Assembly (NCBI GenBank): GCA_047635375.1
Contig: JBLIKP010000020.1
Span: forward strand, 1 to 31,031
Source of the DNA: JBLIKP01 sp047635375
Lineage (GTDB): Bacteria > Bacteroidota > Bacteroidia > Sphingobacteriales > Sphingobacteriaceae
Direction of reading: 5' to 3'
Length of the DNA stretch: 31,031 bases
Both the position numbers and the translations under genes were made by a program. Below, piece by piece: positions 1-9,189 of the stretch. Each line of letters starts with the position of its first letter. Position 1 is the stretch's first letter. The notes under the pieces were generated by a model. That model was not told the origin of the DNA, did no database searches, and saw only the letters and a program-made list of their open reading frames with translations.

Positions 1-294
1 TGTTAAATGATAATCTTTAGGATTTAAACCATCGGATTCAGCAGCGTCAATCGCTCGCAATAATTCTTTAACATTTTCTGCAGGTTTATTAGCATTTAAC
101 CAAACGGGAGTGAATCCGCGATTGCTATAAAATGTTGACACCCCTTTCAAAGCGAGAATCCCAGAGGATCCTATCTCAATTTTTCCCTGAACATTTCCGA
201 ACTCAACACGGTTACGGATTACTTCAATAACCTCGTCGTTTCCAAACAAAAAGTTTAATGAAAAAACAAGAGGGAATATTATTAAATGACTCAT
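1..294 (-). CDS. L,D-transpeptidase, N-terminal part (runs off the window)
   Basis: This is a partial gene: 98 codons from an ATG at 294 read leftwards to the window edge. The start MSHLIIFPLVFSLNFLFG looks like a signal peptide or membrane anchor. Further on lie the strings FYSNRGFTPVW and DGLNPKDYHL, which are characteristic of the N-terminal scaffold region of YcbB/LdtD-type L,D-transpeptidases, enzymes that form 3-3 crosslinks or attach proteins to peptidoglycan in the periplasm. The catalytic YkuD domain would lie beyond the left edge, so activity cannot be judged. It follows the metallo-hydrolase gene on the same strand after a 48-bp gap with no clear terminator, so it may be the last gene of the ftsK-lolA block. 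Confidence 0.75.
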   Translation of the reverse strand, partial: MSHLIIFPLVFSLNFLFGNDEVIEVIRNRVEFGNVQGKIEIGSSGILALKGVSTFYSNRGFTPVWLNANKPAENVKELLRAIDAAESDGLNPKDYHLT

Positions 295-342
295 ATATTA
301 ATTTTTCACCTTAAGTTATGCAGTAAAATTAAAATTGATGCC

Positions 343-1104
343 TTAAATCGTAACTTTTAATCCATCATAAGCCATAAACACATTTTCAGGGATTTCTTGC
401 TGCAACTCGTGGTGCTTGCCAAGTTGATGGCTAATATGGGTTAGGTAAGCTTTTTCTGGGTTGATTTCCGCTATTAGCTCCAGGGCTTCCTCCAAGGTAA
501 AGTGGGAGATATGGCTTTCCCGCCTTAACGCATTTAAAACCAGCACTTTGGTTCCTTTTATTTTTTCTTTCTCGCTTTCGCTAATAGTTTTGGCGTCTGT
601 TATATAGGTGAATCCTTCTACCCTAAAACCTAATACCGGCAGGGTATAATGAAGAACCTCAATTGGGGCGAATTTGATGTCGTTTACGAAAAATGGATCC
701 TTATCTATGCTGTGAATATCAATTTGAGGTGTCCCGGGATATTTATTATCGGCGAAGATGTAGCCGAACTCCATTTTTAAGGATTCTTGAACTCTTGGGT
801 GGGCATAGATGGGAATAGACTTTTTACTTTTAAAATTAAATGCTCTTACATCGTCTAGCCCCGCAGTGTGATCTTTATGTTCGTGGGTAAAAATAATAGC
901 ATCCAATTTTTGGACATTTTCCCGAAGCATTTGGGTTCGGAAATCGGGACCGCTATCAATCACAAAATTTGAGCCTTGATGCTCTATCATGATACTTGTC
1001 CGAAGTCGCTTATCTTCCTCATCAGATGATATGCAAACTTTACAGTTGCAAGCAATAACGGGAACGCCTTGGGAGGTACCTGTGCCTAAAAAAGTGATTT
1101 TCAC
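343..1104 (-). CDS. MBL-fold metallo-hydrolase, PhnP-like
   Basis: The 253-residue protein belongs to the metallo-beta-lactamase fold and most resembles the PhnP / cyclic phosphodiesterase branch. Visible features are the N-terminal FLGTGTSQGVP loop, a CNCKVC cysteine cluster at about residues 19-24 (a structural zinc site in PhnP relatives), the metal-binding THEHKDH motif at 73-79 (HxHxDH), a later YITDAKT aspartate and a C-terminal YLTHISH histidine. No signal peptide is present, so it should be cytosolic. The reading frame starts at GTG (1104); no nearby in-frame ATG is evident, and MKITFLGTG is the usual family start. The true substrate cannot be read from sequence; a phosphodiester is the family expectation. 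It is the fourth gene of the ftsK-lolA run. Confidence 0.85.
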   Translation of the reverse strand: MKITFLGTGTSQGVPVIACNCKVCISSDEEDKRLRTSIMIEHQGSNFVIDSGPDFRTQMLRENVQKLDAIIFTHEHKDHTAGLDDVRAFNFKSKKSIPIYAHPRVQESLKMEFGYIFADNKYPGTPQIDIHSIDKDPFFVNDIKFAPIEVLHYTLPVLGFRVEGFTYITDAKTISESEKEKIKGTKVLVLNALRRESHISHFTLEEALELIAEINPEKAYLTHISHQLGKHHELQQEIPENVFMAYDGLKVTI

Positions 1105-1161
1105 GTGAATTATTTTTCTCCCAATGTAAGGTATTGGGTTTTACTCAACAAAATAATGAGC

Positions 1162-1431
1162 CTATAATTTTAAAACGGTTTGTTTTACGTTTTGATAAAA
1201 CGACAAATCGCTGCCCTCAAGCAAAGATTCATCAATTTCTATTTCCGAAAGAATTTCTAAAAAGGTGTTAATTTTCACCTCGGTGGTTACGAATTTATTC
1301 ACCACCAATACCTTGTTCTCTACCAAACGACATGTGCCTGACCTAAAACTGCCTTTTTCATAGCGGATTTTAAATCCATGCGTCTTAAAAAGAGATTCTA
1401 GCTTTTTTAAATTCCCTTCAGTAAATCGCAT
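1162..1431 (-). CDS. small conserved hypothetical protein (89 aa)
   Basis: I do not recognise a named family. The protein is soluble, basic in its N-terminal half, with a central segment YEKGSFRSGTCRL followed by a beta-strand-like KVLVVNKFV and an acidic helical end. A single conserved cysteine sits in SGTCRL. It lies between lolA and the metallo-hydrolase gene; its ATG is separated from the lolA stop codon by one base, so translation is probably coupled to lolA. Small proteins of this type next to lolA/ftsK are, as far as I recall, common in Bacteroidota, but the function is unknown. Confidence 0.7.
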   Translation of the reverse strand: MRFTEGNLKKLESLFKTHGFKIRYEKGSFRSGTCRLVENKVLVVNKFVTTEVKINTFLEILSEIEIDESLLEGSDLSFYQNVKQTVLKL

Positions 1432-1432
1432 C

Positions 1433-2083
1433 TTAACGAAGATCTACTTCAACAATTCCAGGGTGATTAGCCTTGTTAAAGCTGAATTTAGAATCCGCTA
1501 AAGTTGGATTCTTTTTAAAGTTTTCTAGTAAATAAGAAATTTGAAAACCCTCTCCATAAAACACCTTGAACTCTAATACATCATTACTTCCTTGCTCAAT
1601 CGCCATACGCACCTTGAAGAAAGGCATGCTTTTATCATTTGGGGTTAGGTCAATCACATGGATTTTTTTTCCTTTTGCATTTCCTTCGCTTATATAAAGG
1701 CTTGTGTAATTTTGATCGTATAAGGAAAAAATCTTTGATGGCTGAATATCGGTCATTTCTTCATCTATGCTTTTGATATGCACTTCGCCAGCGCCTTTCA
1801 TAAAGTCCCAAATTAATTTGTTGTCGCAAATTCTATCGAACTCTTTTGTTTCCAAACGGTACATATCTCCTTTTATATAGATAGTTCCTTTTTTCTCTTC
1901 TGTAGCACCTGTTTCAATCCCTTTGATACTTTGTACAAAGTCGACCTGCATGGTTGAATAAGCGCCATACTTTTGGCTGATCTTCTTTAAAATATCAATC
2001 GCTTTTGGATCATTTAGATCTTTTTGTGCCATTGCTGGAAAGGCTAAAACGACTGCTAATAGTACTCCAATTATATTTTTCAT
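1433..2083 (-). CDS. lolA: LolA-family outer-membrane lipoprotein carrier
   Basis: The 216-residue protein begins with a cleavable signal peptide ending at about AMA-Q (residue 19-20), so it is periplasmic. The body fits the LolA/DUF2092-like half-barrel: YSTMQVDFVQSIKG after the first helix, then KKGTIYIKGDMYRLE and the DNKLIWDFM strand, with the typical ending near NHPGIVEVDLR. LolA ferries outer-membrane lipoproteins from the LolCDE transporter across the periplasm. The gene starts six bases after the ftsK stop codon, an arrangement conserved in Bacteroidota, so both are very likely one transcript. The length is normal for the family. Confidence 0.85.
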   Translation of the reverse strand: MKNIIGVLLAVVLAFPAMAQKDLNDPKAIDILKKISQKYGAYSTMQVDFVQSIKGIETGATEEKKGTIYIKGDMYRLETKEFDRICDNKLIWDFMKGAGEVHIKSIDEEMTDIQPSKIFSLYDQNYTSLYISEGNAKGKKIHVIDLTPNDKSMPFFKVRMAIEQGSNDVLEFKVFYGEGFQISYLLENFKKNPTLADSKFSFNKANHPGIVEVDLR

Positions 2084-2089
2084 AATTTC

Positions 2090-4621
2090 TTAGTTGTTCA
2101 ATTTTTTATCTAAATTTTCAATATGCTGTTCTAAAGCATACTCATCTGGCATTAACACTTCACGGGCTTTACTCCCTTCAAATGGCCCTACAATGCCGGC
2201 AGCTTCAAGCTGATCAATAATCCTACCTGCTCGGTTATACCCCACTTTCAATCGTCGCTGCACCAAACTTGTGCTTCCTTGTTGATGCTGAACAACAATA
2301 CTTGCTGCATCGTTAAATAAGGCATCTCTATCGCTTAAGTCAACACCCGTTTTGCTACTGTCGCCTTCCTCACTTACATATTCTGGCAACATGTGCGCCG
2401 TTGGGTAACCTCTTTGAGATCCAATGTAATCGATTACCGCGTCTACTTCGGGCGTATCCACAAACGGACATTGTAACCTAATAATATCGCTTCCCATGCT
2501 TAAAAGCATATCTCCTTTTCCAATCAATTGGTCGGCGCCACCGGAATCTAGAATTGTTCGTGAATCAATTTTCGACGAAACTCTAAATGCCAGGCGTGCT
2601 GGGAAGTTTGCTTTAATAACCCCAGTAATAATATTTACCGAAGGCCTTTGCGTTGCCAAAACTATGTGAATACCTACTGCACGCGCCAATTGAGCCAAAC
2701 GTGCGATTGGAGTTTCTACTTCTTTTCCGGCGGTCATCATAAGGTCGGCGAACTCATCAATTACCAACACTATAAAAGGTAAGAACCTATGACCCTCGTT
2801 AGGGTTTAATTTGCGACTCGTAAATTTTTTGTTGTACTCCTTTAAATTACGTACTAACCCATCTTTTAGCAGGTTATAACGGTCGTCCATTTCAATACAA
2901 AGGGAGTTCAATGTGTTAATAACCTTCTTAGTATCAGTGATAATAGCCTCTTCTTCATCAGGAAGCTTCGCTAGGTAGTGGCGTTCAATTTTTCTATAGA
3001 TACTTAATTCAACTTTTTTAGGATCGACAAGCACGAATTTTAGTTGAGCAGGATGTTTCTTATAAAGTAAGGATACTAAAATGGCGTTTATCCCTACAGA
3101 TTTCCCTTGTCCCGTCGCTCCAGCCACCAAAAGGTGAGGCATTTTGGCAAGGTCGGCGATGAAGACTTCGTTGCTAATGGTTTTTCCAAGTGCAATTGGA
3201 AGGTCAAATGTAGAGTTCTGGAATTTTTCGGTTTCAATTACCGATTTAAAACTCACCATTTCTGGTTGTTGATTTGGCACCTCAATACCAATGGTTCCTT
3301 TACCTGGAATTGGAGCAATAATACGAATACCCAAGGCAGCTAAGCTTAAGGCGATGTCGTCTTCAAGGTTTTTAATCTTCGAAATCCTAACTCCTGCGGC
3401 TGGGATAATTTCGTAAAGCGTAACGGTTGGGCCGATGGTGGCTTTGATTTTTGCAATGGTTATGTTGTAATGTCCTAAAGTCTCAACAATCTTATTTTTA
3501 TTTGCTTCAAGCTCTTCAGGAGTTACTTTTATTTTATTTCCACCATGGTCATTTAATAAATCTACGGAAGGAAGTTTGAACGTCCCTAAATCCAGGGTTT
3601 CGTCATAATCTTCATCTAATGATCCGCGACGCACGTCAGATTTCTTCTCTTCAAGAACCTCAGCTACTTCAAGTTCATTGGCATCTTCCTCAGGCTCAGA
3701 CTTATCAGCTGGCGCTGGCATTACATCATCAAAACCATCGTTTGCTATTGTTTCCTTTGGTTCAGGTGCTTTTTCAGTTTCTTCCTTTTCTTCTAAAACA
3801 GGAGTTTCAACTTCCAATGGCAATTCTGACACAGCAATTTCCAACGAACCCTCTTCGTCGTCTTCATTATCGCCTTTTATTATAGCAGCCTCTTCTTGAA
3901 ATTCATTATCTAATGGCACCACTTCATCGTCGTCCATTAAACTTTGCTCCTCATAATTTCCTCGCATTTTATTTACACCAATAATTATCCGCGCAAGCGT
4001 TACATCAAAGGCTACATAAAGAAAACCTGCTAGAACAAAGAGTAACAAAAATCCTGTTCCTAATACTCCAACCACGTCATTAAACCAGCCGTTAATAAAC
4101 ACACCAAATGCTCCGGCGGTGAAATAAGGCATACCTCCAGTGGTTTCCACAAGGAATCCGAAAAGTGTTGAAATAAAGAATATAAGGAAAATGCTTACGC
4201 TATAATTCCGAGTTGGAGGCAGTAAGTCGACTTTAAAAAGGAGTTTAACGCTACCCACTGAAAGTAAGTAAACCAAGATGAATGATGCCAACCCAAACCA
4301 CTGGTCTAGGAGCTTATAGCTCATCATTGCGCCAAGTAAACCCAGCCAATTTTCTACTTTGTTATTTAAATTATCAAATAAAATCCCCCAATCGGCGCCA
4401 GCTACCAAACTTTGGTCAATCTTCCAGGTGAATAAGTAGCTAAAAAAGGCAATAAAAAGATAAATGGACAATAACAACATCATCATTCCCGTGATGCTGC
4501 GGAACCTACGCTTCTTCAAAAACTGAAGCGCGTTACCGAAATTCAGTTTGCGACCTGGCTTTCTTTCTTTTTTTGGTTCGCTTGCTGTGTTTTCTTTAAA
4601 TCTATTGGTTTTGGGAGCCAT
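2090..4621 (-). CDS. ftsK: DNA translocase FtsK
   Basis: I place the start at the ATG at 4621 (MAPKTNRF), giving 843 residues; an upstream in-frame TTG at 4639 overlaps the promoter and is unlikely. Order of parts: a basic N-terminus, about four or five membrane helices in the first 200 residues, a long acidic Glu/Asp-rich linker (about 215-340), the alpha/beta RecA-like motor with Walker A GATGQGKS at about 500-507, a Walker B region FIVLVIDEFADLM and the ATQRPSVNIITG segment, then the winged-helix gamma domain with VGYNRAGRIIDQLE, which reads KOPS sites. FtsK pumps chromosome termini at the division septum and activates XerCD. It heads the run ftsK-lolA-89 aa-metallo-hydrolase. Confidence 0.97.
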   Translation of the reverse strand: MAPKTNRFKENTASEPKKERKPGRKLNFGNALQFLKKRRFRSITGMMMLLLSIYLFIAFFSYLFTWKIDQSLVAGADWGILFDNLNNKVENWLGLLGAMMSYKLLDQWFGLASFILVYLLSVGSVKLLFKVDLLPPTRNYSVSIFLIFFISTLFGFLVETTGGMPYFTAGAFGVFINGWFNDVVGVLGTGFLLLFVLAGFLYVAFDVTLARIIIGVNKMRGNYEEQSLMDDDEVVPLDNEFQEEAAIIKGDNEDDEEGSLEIAVSELPLEVETPVLEEKEETEKAPEPKETIANDGFDDVMPAPADKSEPEEDANELEVAEVLEEKKSDVRRGSLDEDYDETLDLGTFKLPSVDLLNDHGGNKIKVTPEELEANKNKIVETLGHYNITIAKIKATIGPTVTLYEIIPAAGVRISKIKNLEDDIALSLAALGIRIIAPIPGKGTIGIEVPNQQPEMVSFKSVIETEKFQNSTFDLPIALGKTISNEVFIADLAKMPHLLVAGATGQGKSVGINAILVSLLYKKHPAQLKFVLVDPKKVELSIYRKIERHYLAKLPDEEEAIITDTKKVINTLNSLCIEMDDRYNLLKDGLVRNLKEYNKKFTSRKLNPNEGHRFLPFIVLVIDEFADLMMTAGKEVETPIARLAQLARAVGIHIVLATQRPSVNIITGVIKANFPARLAFRVSSKIDSRTILDSGGADQLIGKGDMLLSMGSDIIRLQCPFVDTPEVDAVIDYIGSQRGYPTAHMLPEYVSEEGDSSKTGVDLSDRDALFNDAASIVVQHQQGSTSLVQRRLKVGYNRAGRIIDQLEAAGIVGPFEGSKAREVLMPDEYALEQHIENLDKKLNN

Positions 4622-4636
4622 TTGTTGAATTTGCTG

Positions 4637-4644
4637 CAAAGATA
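4637..4644 (-). promoter_or_regulatory. -7 element of the ftsK promoter (TATCTTTG)
   Basis: On the minus strand TATCTTTG matches the Bacteroidota sigma-ABfr -7 consensus TAnnTTTG exactly, followed by GCAGC. Transcription would start about ten bases before the ATG at 4621. No TTG at the usual 19-21 base spacing is obvious. The same CTTTGCAGCAAATT string stands in front of rseP. Confidence 0.5.
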
Positions 4645-4738
4645 ATTAAGCAAAACGCTTATTGACGACAAATTATTCAATCCTTTGGATAAAAAATAAC
4701 GTGACTTCTTCACACATTAACACTCAAGGAGAAAGCAG

Positions 4739-6094
4739 CTATTTTTGCACTGTTTCAGCCAGTGTTTTTAGGTCTAATCCGCCAAAATTCCCAGAGCTCA
4801 TCAACAATAGGTTTGAGTTAGCATAATTCTGTGAAAAAACATATTCATTAAGCGCTTTTTCGCTGTCTATTACCAGGATATCGTCCCTTTCGAAAGCTTC
4901 TTTGACTAAAATTGGTGAAAGAGGAGGCATTTTTTTATGCGCTAAAGTATGTGCATTATAAAAAACCACGGGCACATCGGCATCAGCCATTGAACCAGCA
5001 TATTGGGAAAGAAATTCCTTATTTAAACTGCTAAAAGTATGAAGCTCCATACAGGCAAAAAGTTTACGACTAGGAAATTGATTCTTCACCGCTTTTACGG
5101 TCGCCTCAAGTTTTGAGGGTGAATGTGCGTAATCTTTAAAGAAACCACGGTCTTTCCCATTTACCAGAACCTCAAGTCGTTTTGCAGCGCCTGAAAAAGA
5201 GGAAATTGAATTCAGGAAATCATCTATCGAAATCCCCAATGCTTCACAGATTGACTGAGCTGCAGAAAGGTTTTGTAGGTTGTGCTTTCCAAAAACTTTA
5301 ATGGCCACTTCCTTATCTTTATTAAAAATTGTAGTCACTCCATTTTCCACTTTATGATTAGGCAATTCAAATGATTTTAACGCCACATTTCCGCGATGTT
5401 TTTGAGCCAACCTAACGTTTTCAGGATCGCCCTCATAATAAAAGCAACACCCTTCTTCTTCCATAGATTGTAAAAACAATTCAAACTGGTTGAAATACTC
5501 CTTGTAAGTTGGAAACACGTTTATGTGATCCCAAGCTATTCCGTTTAACACCGCAATATGCGCCTTGTAGTGAAGGAACTTTGGTTTTCGGTCGAGTGGA
5601 GACGATAGATACTCATCTCCCTCCAAAATTATCACAGGAGCATCAGTTAGTTTAACCATGGTTTCAAATCCATCAAGCTGGGCACCAACCATATAATCAA
5701 AGTCCATTTCCATCCCTTTTAAAACATGCATTACCATTGCGGTAACACTAGTTTTCCCATGGCTTCCGGCAATTACCACGCGCTTTTTATCCTTAGATTG
5801 CTCGTAGATGTATTCTGGGAAAGAGTAAATGGGAATTCCCAATTCCTGTGCTTTTTGCAATTCAGGATTATCGATTCTGGCGTGCATCCCTAAAATCACA
5901 CCATCTAAGTCCTTAGTGATCCTTTGAGGATCCCAACCATTTTTTTCAGGTAGCAGACCATAGGATTCCAACCTGCCTTTTGAAGGGTCAAAAAACTCAT
6001 CATCGGACCCAGTTATGTTAAACCCTTTTTTGTGTAGAGCAATTGCTAGGTTGTGCATTACGTTTCCGCCAATGGCAATAAAGTGGATATTCAT
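4739..6094 (-). CDS. mpl: Mpl-type UDP-N-acetylmuramate ligase (murein recycling)
   Basis: The 451-residue Mur ligase begins with the MurC/Mpl-type Rossmann start HFIAIGGNVMHNLAIAL and TGSDDEF, has the ATP-binding loop GSHGKTSVT at 110-118, the central-domain EGDEYLSS motif and the NHINVF-like WDHINVFPTY segment, and the C-terminal DYAHSPSKLEAT motif. IGG-N-MHNLA rather than IGGIGMS favours Mpl over MurC. Mpl joins UDP-MurNAc to the recycled tripeptide L-Ala-gamma-D-Glu-meso-DAP in the cytosol. Length is typical. It is divergent from the aminopeptidase gene at 6150 and lies upstream of ftsK on the same strand with a 117-bp gap. Confidence 0.9.
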   Translation of the reverse strand: MNIHFIAIGGNVMHNLAIALHKKGFNITGSDDEFFDPSKGRLESYGLLPEKNGWDPQRITKDLDGVILGMHARIDNPELQKAQELGIPIYSFPEYIYEQSKDKKRVVIAGSHGKTSVTAMVMHVLKGMEMDFDYMVGAQLDGFETMVKLTDAPVIILEGDEYLSSPLDRKPKFLHYKAHIAVLNGIAWDHINVFPTYKEYFNQFELFLQSMEEEGCCFYYEGDPENVRLAQKHRGNVALKSFELPNHKVENGVTTIFNKDKEVAIKVFGKHNLQNLSAAQSICEALGISIDDFLNSISSFSGAAKRLEVLVNGKDRGFFKDYAHSPSKLEATVKAVKNQFPSRKLFACMELHTFSSLNKEFLSQYAGSMADADVPVVFYNAHTLAHKKMPPLSPILVKEAFERDDILVIDSEKALNEYVFSQNYANSNLLLMSSGNFGGLDLKTLAETVQK

Positions 6095-6149
6095 TTAATA
6101 TATTTTACAGGAAATAAGGGATGCCCCCAATCATTTTTTAAATTTGAGC

Positions 6150-7061
6150 ATGAAATTACTAAAAAAACTATGCTCCACGTTTGCCCCAGCAGGTGAAGAA
6201 AGTGAAATGACCAAAGTTCTGCTTGATCACATCCAAAGGGAGTCCCCTTCTTGGACCACTCAACCTGCTATTATACAGGGAGATGAACTAGGACATTCGC
6301 TGGTTTTAGTTTTCGGAAAGCCAACCACAGCTATTTTTGCACATATTGACAGTATTGGATTTACCGTGCGCTACGGAAAGGAATTAGTCAAATTAGGTGG
6401 GCCAAGATTAAAAAGCGGAACAAAATTAATTGGGTCAGATAGTTTAGGCGGAATAGAATGTACCCTTCAGCTTGACGGCGACAATAATATAAGCTACGAC
6501 TTCGAAAGAGAAATTGACCGTGGAACAAATTTAGTTTATGCCTGTGATTTCAGAGATTCTAAAGAATTTATCCAAAGTTGTTATTTAGATAACCGCTTAG
6601 GCGTTTGGAATGCACTTCAAGTTGCCAAAACTTTGGAGAATGGTATTATTGCATTTAGCTGCTGGGAAGAAACCGGTGGTGGCTCGGCGCAAGTTTTAGG
6701 GAAAATGATTTACGAGAAATATGGTGTAAAGCAAGCCTTAATTTCTGACATCACTTGGGTAACCGAGGGTGTGGAACATGGAAAAGGAGTAGCGATAAGC
6801 ATGCGGGATTCTGGAATTCCAAGAAAAGAATACATCAACAAAATCATAAAAATAGCGCGGGAGAACGAGGTGCCTTTTCAGCTAGAAGTTGAAAGTGCTG
6901 GAGGTAGTGATGGTAATTCACTGCAACATTCGCCGTATCCGTGGGACTGGTGTTTTGTTGGAGCTCCTGAAGACAATGTACATACCCAGGACGAAAAAGT
7001 TCACAAATTCGACATCAATACCATGGTGCAGATTTACCAGGTTTTGATGAAAAATCTATAA
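6150..7061 (+). CDS. M42-type metallo-aminopeptidase
   Basis: I take the ATG at 6150 (MKLLKKL); an in-frame TTG two codons earlier is less likely. The 303-residue protein has the di-metal aminopeptidase layout of families M42/M20: AHID (H65, D67), the bridging aspartate in YLDNRLG (D147), the WEETGGG pair (E173 catalytic, E174 metal), SDITW (D200) and a final DNVHTQDE histidine (H278). All expected metal ligands are therefore present. It lacks a signal peptide and should degrade or trim peptides in the cytosol. The family is usually slightly longer (about 340-360), so the apical subdomain is reduced. A strong terminator follows 45 bp after the stop codon. Confidence 0.85.
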   Translation: MKLLKKLCSTFAPAGEESEMTKVLLDHIQRESPSWTTQPAIIQGDELGHSLVLVFGKPTTAIFAHIDSIGFTVRYGKELVKLGGPRLKSGTKLIGSDSLGGIECTLQLDGDNNISYDFEREIDRGTNLVYACDFRDSKEFIQSCYLDNRLGVWNALQVAKTLENGIIAFSCWEETGGGSAQVLGKMIYEKYGVKQALISDITWVTEGVEHGKGVAISMRDSGIPRKEYINKIIKIARENEVPFQLEVESAGGSDGNSLQHSPYPWDWCFVGAPEDNVHTQDEKVHKFDINTMVQIYQVLMKNL

Positions 7062-7105
7062 AACTCCGAAAAAATAAACTCACATATTTTTTCTTCTCGT
7101 TAATT

Positions 7106-7151
7106 AAAAAGTGAGCTATTATTGGCTTTGGCCGATAATAGCTCACTTTTT
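7106..7151. terminator. strong bidirectional terminator after the aminopeptidase
   Basis: A 17-bp perfect stem AAAAAGTGAGCTATTAT / ATAATAGCTCACTTTTT is extended inward by a wobble pair and GGC/GCC around a TTTG loop. A-run on the left and T-run on the right allow termination in both directions. The in-frame extension of the SulP gene into this hairpin is therefore not its real start. Confidence 0.85.
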
Positions 7152-7214
7152 ATTTTCAATAAATCTTTCATTTTCAAAAGAATAAAATTTTTACTTATTT
7201 GCATTCAATATAAA

Positions 7215-9068
7215 ATGAAAACCATGAAAAAATTCTTTGAATTCGACTTTTCACATTTTCGCGGTGATTTATTAGGTGGAATTACGGCGGGTATCGTCGC
7301 GCTACCATTGGCCCTAGCGTTTGGAGTTAGCTCTGGCCTAGGCCCAAGTGCAGGACTTTACGGAGCTATATTTGTCGGTTTTTTCGCTGCACTTTTTGGT
7401 GGAACAAACACACAAATTTCGGGCCCTACCGCACCAATGACAGCCGTGAGTATGGTAGTTATTGCTGGGATCATTGCCGCCTCAGACGGAGATGTAGAAA
7501 AAGCCTTACCCGCAATTTTAACGGTTTTCTTATTGGCAGGGTTAATGCAAATTGGCCTGGGACTATTAGGACTTGGGAAATACATAAAATACATCCCCTA
7601 CCCCGTGGTCTCGGGCTTCATGACGGCAATTGGGGTGATAATTTTGCTAACTCAAATTCCTCAATCAATGGGTTACTACCCAAAGGAGGATGCCAGCTAC
7701 GTAGATCAGTTTAAGCCTCATGCCGAGGAAATCATCCTCAACAACATTCTTATTGAAGAGATGAATGAGGGTATTTTAGTCCTGGAAAATCTCGAAGAAA
7801 CCATAAAAAGAGCCGATGGTATTACGCCTGAGCAAATTTTAAAAGAATCTAAAACATTGGCTGGGGCCGAAGCCGCTGGAGTAATTGGGGCGGTCAGGAC
7901 ACTGCCACGGGCAATAAAGAACATCAATTGGCTAGAATTTATTTTGGCCGCAGGAACTATCATCATCATCTATGGGTTCAAGAAAATCACTACCGCCATA
8001 CCAAGTACCTTGGTCGCCTTGCTGGTGATGTCGGGAATTGCGGTGGGATTCAACCTTGATTATAGGGCTATTGAACAAATCCCAAGCGGAATACCCAAAT
8101 TCTACTCCAACATATTTTTTGACTTCAGCTTGACGTCCATAACACCCTATATTTTCACGGCATTAACCTTAGCCTTCCTTGGAGCGATTGACTCCCTTTT
8201 AACTTCGGTCGTAGCCGATAACATGACCAAAACCCAGCACAAACCGAATAAGGAGCTCGTAGGACAAGGGATTGGAAACTCAATTGCCGCATTTTTTGGA
8301 GGCCTTCCAGGAGCTGGAGCAACCATCAGAACGGTAGTTAACATCAACGCCGGTGGCAGAACCCGATTGTCAGGGATGATCGCCGGGATTATCCTATTAA
8401 TAATCTTATTGGCCCTTGGCCCAGTAGCATCTAAAATTCCAGCAGCAGTTCTTGCAGGAATACTTATTACTGTGGGTATTGGAGTGATGGACTATAAAGG
8501 CTTAAAAGCCATTCCATACATGCCTAAACCAGAAGTGTTGATTATGTTGGTGGTATTGGTGCTTTCATGTACTTGGAACTTAGTTTACGCAGTTGGAGTT
8601 GGATTAGTGATTGCGTCATTAATGTTTATGAAGAAGATCGGTGATTTAACTTCCGAACGTTCTGATGTAAAATCGCTCCAGGCAGAAGCATGGCCAGACG
8701 AGGTTGGAATTCCTGAAGCAACGAAAGAAAAGATCTTTGTTAAGCACATTAAAGGGCCATTGTTTTTCGGTTCAACCAGCGATTTCACTAAGCTTTCTCA
8801 ACAAATTCCTGATAATGCTTCCTTGGTTATCTTTAGAATGGGCAGCATGCAGTATTTAGATCAATCTGGACTTTACGCCATGGAAAACGTACTAGGAAAT
8901 CTAGTGAGAAGTGGTAAGAAGGTATTATTAGTAAGACCAATTAAGCAGCCACGCTATATGCTTGAATCGATAGATATTATTCCAGGGTTAATTCCTAAGG
9001 AACATATCTTTCCAACTTTTAACGAAAGCCTGAAATGGGTAAAAGAAAACGAAAAGGAATTCGAATAG
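7215..9068 (+). CDS. SulP-family anion transporter with STAS domain
   Basis: The start is the ATG at 7215 (MKTMKKFFEFDF), giving 617 residues; an alternative ATG lies three codons later. The N-terminal part has the family start LLGGITAGIVALPLALAFG and QISGPTAPMTAVS, followed by about 12 membrane segments, GAIDSLLTSVVADNMT and the GLPGAGATIRTVVN segment. The C-terminal 110 residues form a STAS domain (SLVIFRMGSMQYLDQSGLYAME). SulP proteins import sulfate or bicarbonate, usually with sodium or protons; the substrate cannot be read here. Unusual is a hydrophilic stretch of about 80-90 residues (from YYPKEDAS to RAIKNINW) between the fifth and sixth helices. It is a single-gene unit between two terminators. 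Confidence 0.92.
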   Translation: MKTMKKFFEFDFSHFRGDLLGGITAGIVALPLALAFGVSSGLGPSAGLYGAIFVGFFAALFGGTNTQISGPTAPMTAVSMVVIAGIIAASDGDVEKALPAILTVFLLAGLMQIGLGLLGLGKYIKYIPYPVVSGFMTAIGVIILLTQIPQSMGYYPKEDASYVDQFKPHAEEIILNNILIEEMNEGILVLENLEETIKRADGITPEQILKESKTLAGAEAAGVIGAVRTLPRAIKNINWLEFILAAGTIIIIYGFKKITTAIPSTLVALLVMSGIAVGFNLDYRAIEQIPSGIPKFYSNIFFDFSLTSITPYIFTALTLAFLGAIDSLLTSVVADNMTKTQHKPNKELVGQGIGNSIAAFFGGLPGAGATIRTVVNINAGGRTRLSGMIAGIILLIILLALGPVASKIPAAVLAGILITVGIGVMDYKGLKAIPYMPKPEVLIMLVVLVLSCTWNLVYAVGVGLVIASLMFMKKIGDLTSERSDVKSLQAEAWPDEVGIPEATKEKIFVKHIKGPLFFGSTSDFTKLSQQIPDNASLVIFRMGSMQYLDQSGLYAMENVLGNLVRSGKKVLLVRPIKQPRYMLESIDIIPGLIPKEHIFPTFNESLKWVKENEKEFE

Positions 9069-9090
9069 AATTCTTTCCTAAGAAAATTGA

Positions 9091-9126
9091 AAAGCCTCTT
9101 AATCTTAGATTAAGAGGCTTTTTTTT
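9091..9126 (+). terminator. intrinsic terminator of the SulP gene
   Basis: A 14-bp perfect stem AAAGCCTCTTAATC / GATTAAGAGGCTTT with a TTA loop is followed by a run of T, 22 bp after the stop codon. It marks the left border of the low-GC accessory island. Confidence 0.9.
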
Positions 9127-9189
9127 GTGATAAGTTTACGTAATAAGTTTCCTCTATCTCAGCCGACTTAAAGGCTGGGAATAAAAACC

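Noticed and set aside
6139..6146. TAAATTTG as promoter -7 box of the aminopeptidase gene
   Set aside because: It lies only four bases before the ATG, so transcription would begin at or after the start codon; the AT-rich context makes a chance match likely.
7122..7214. N-terminal extension of the SulP gene by 31 codons
   Set aside because: It begins inside the terminator hairpin at 7106-7151; the homologous part starts at 7215 or 7224.
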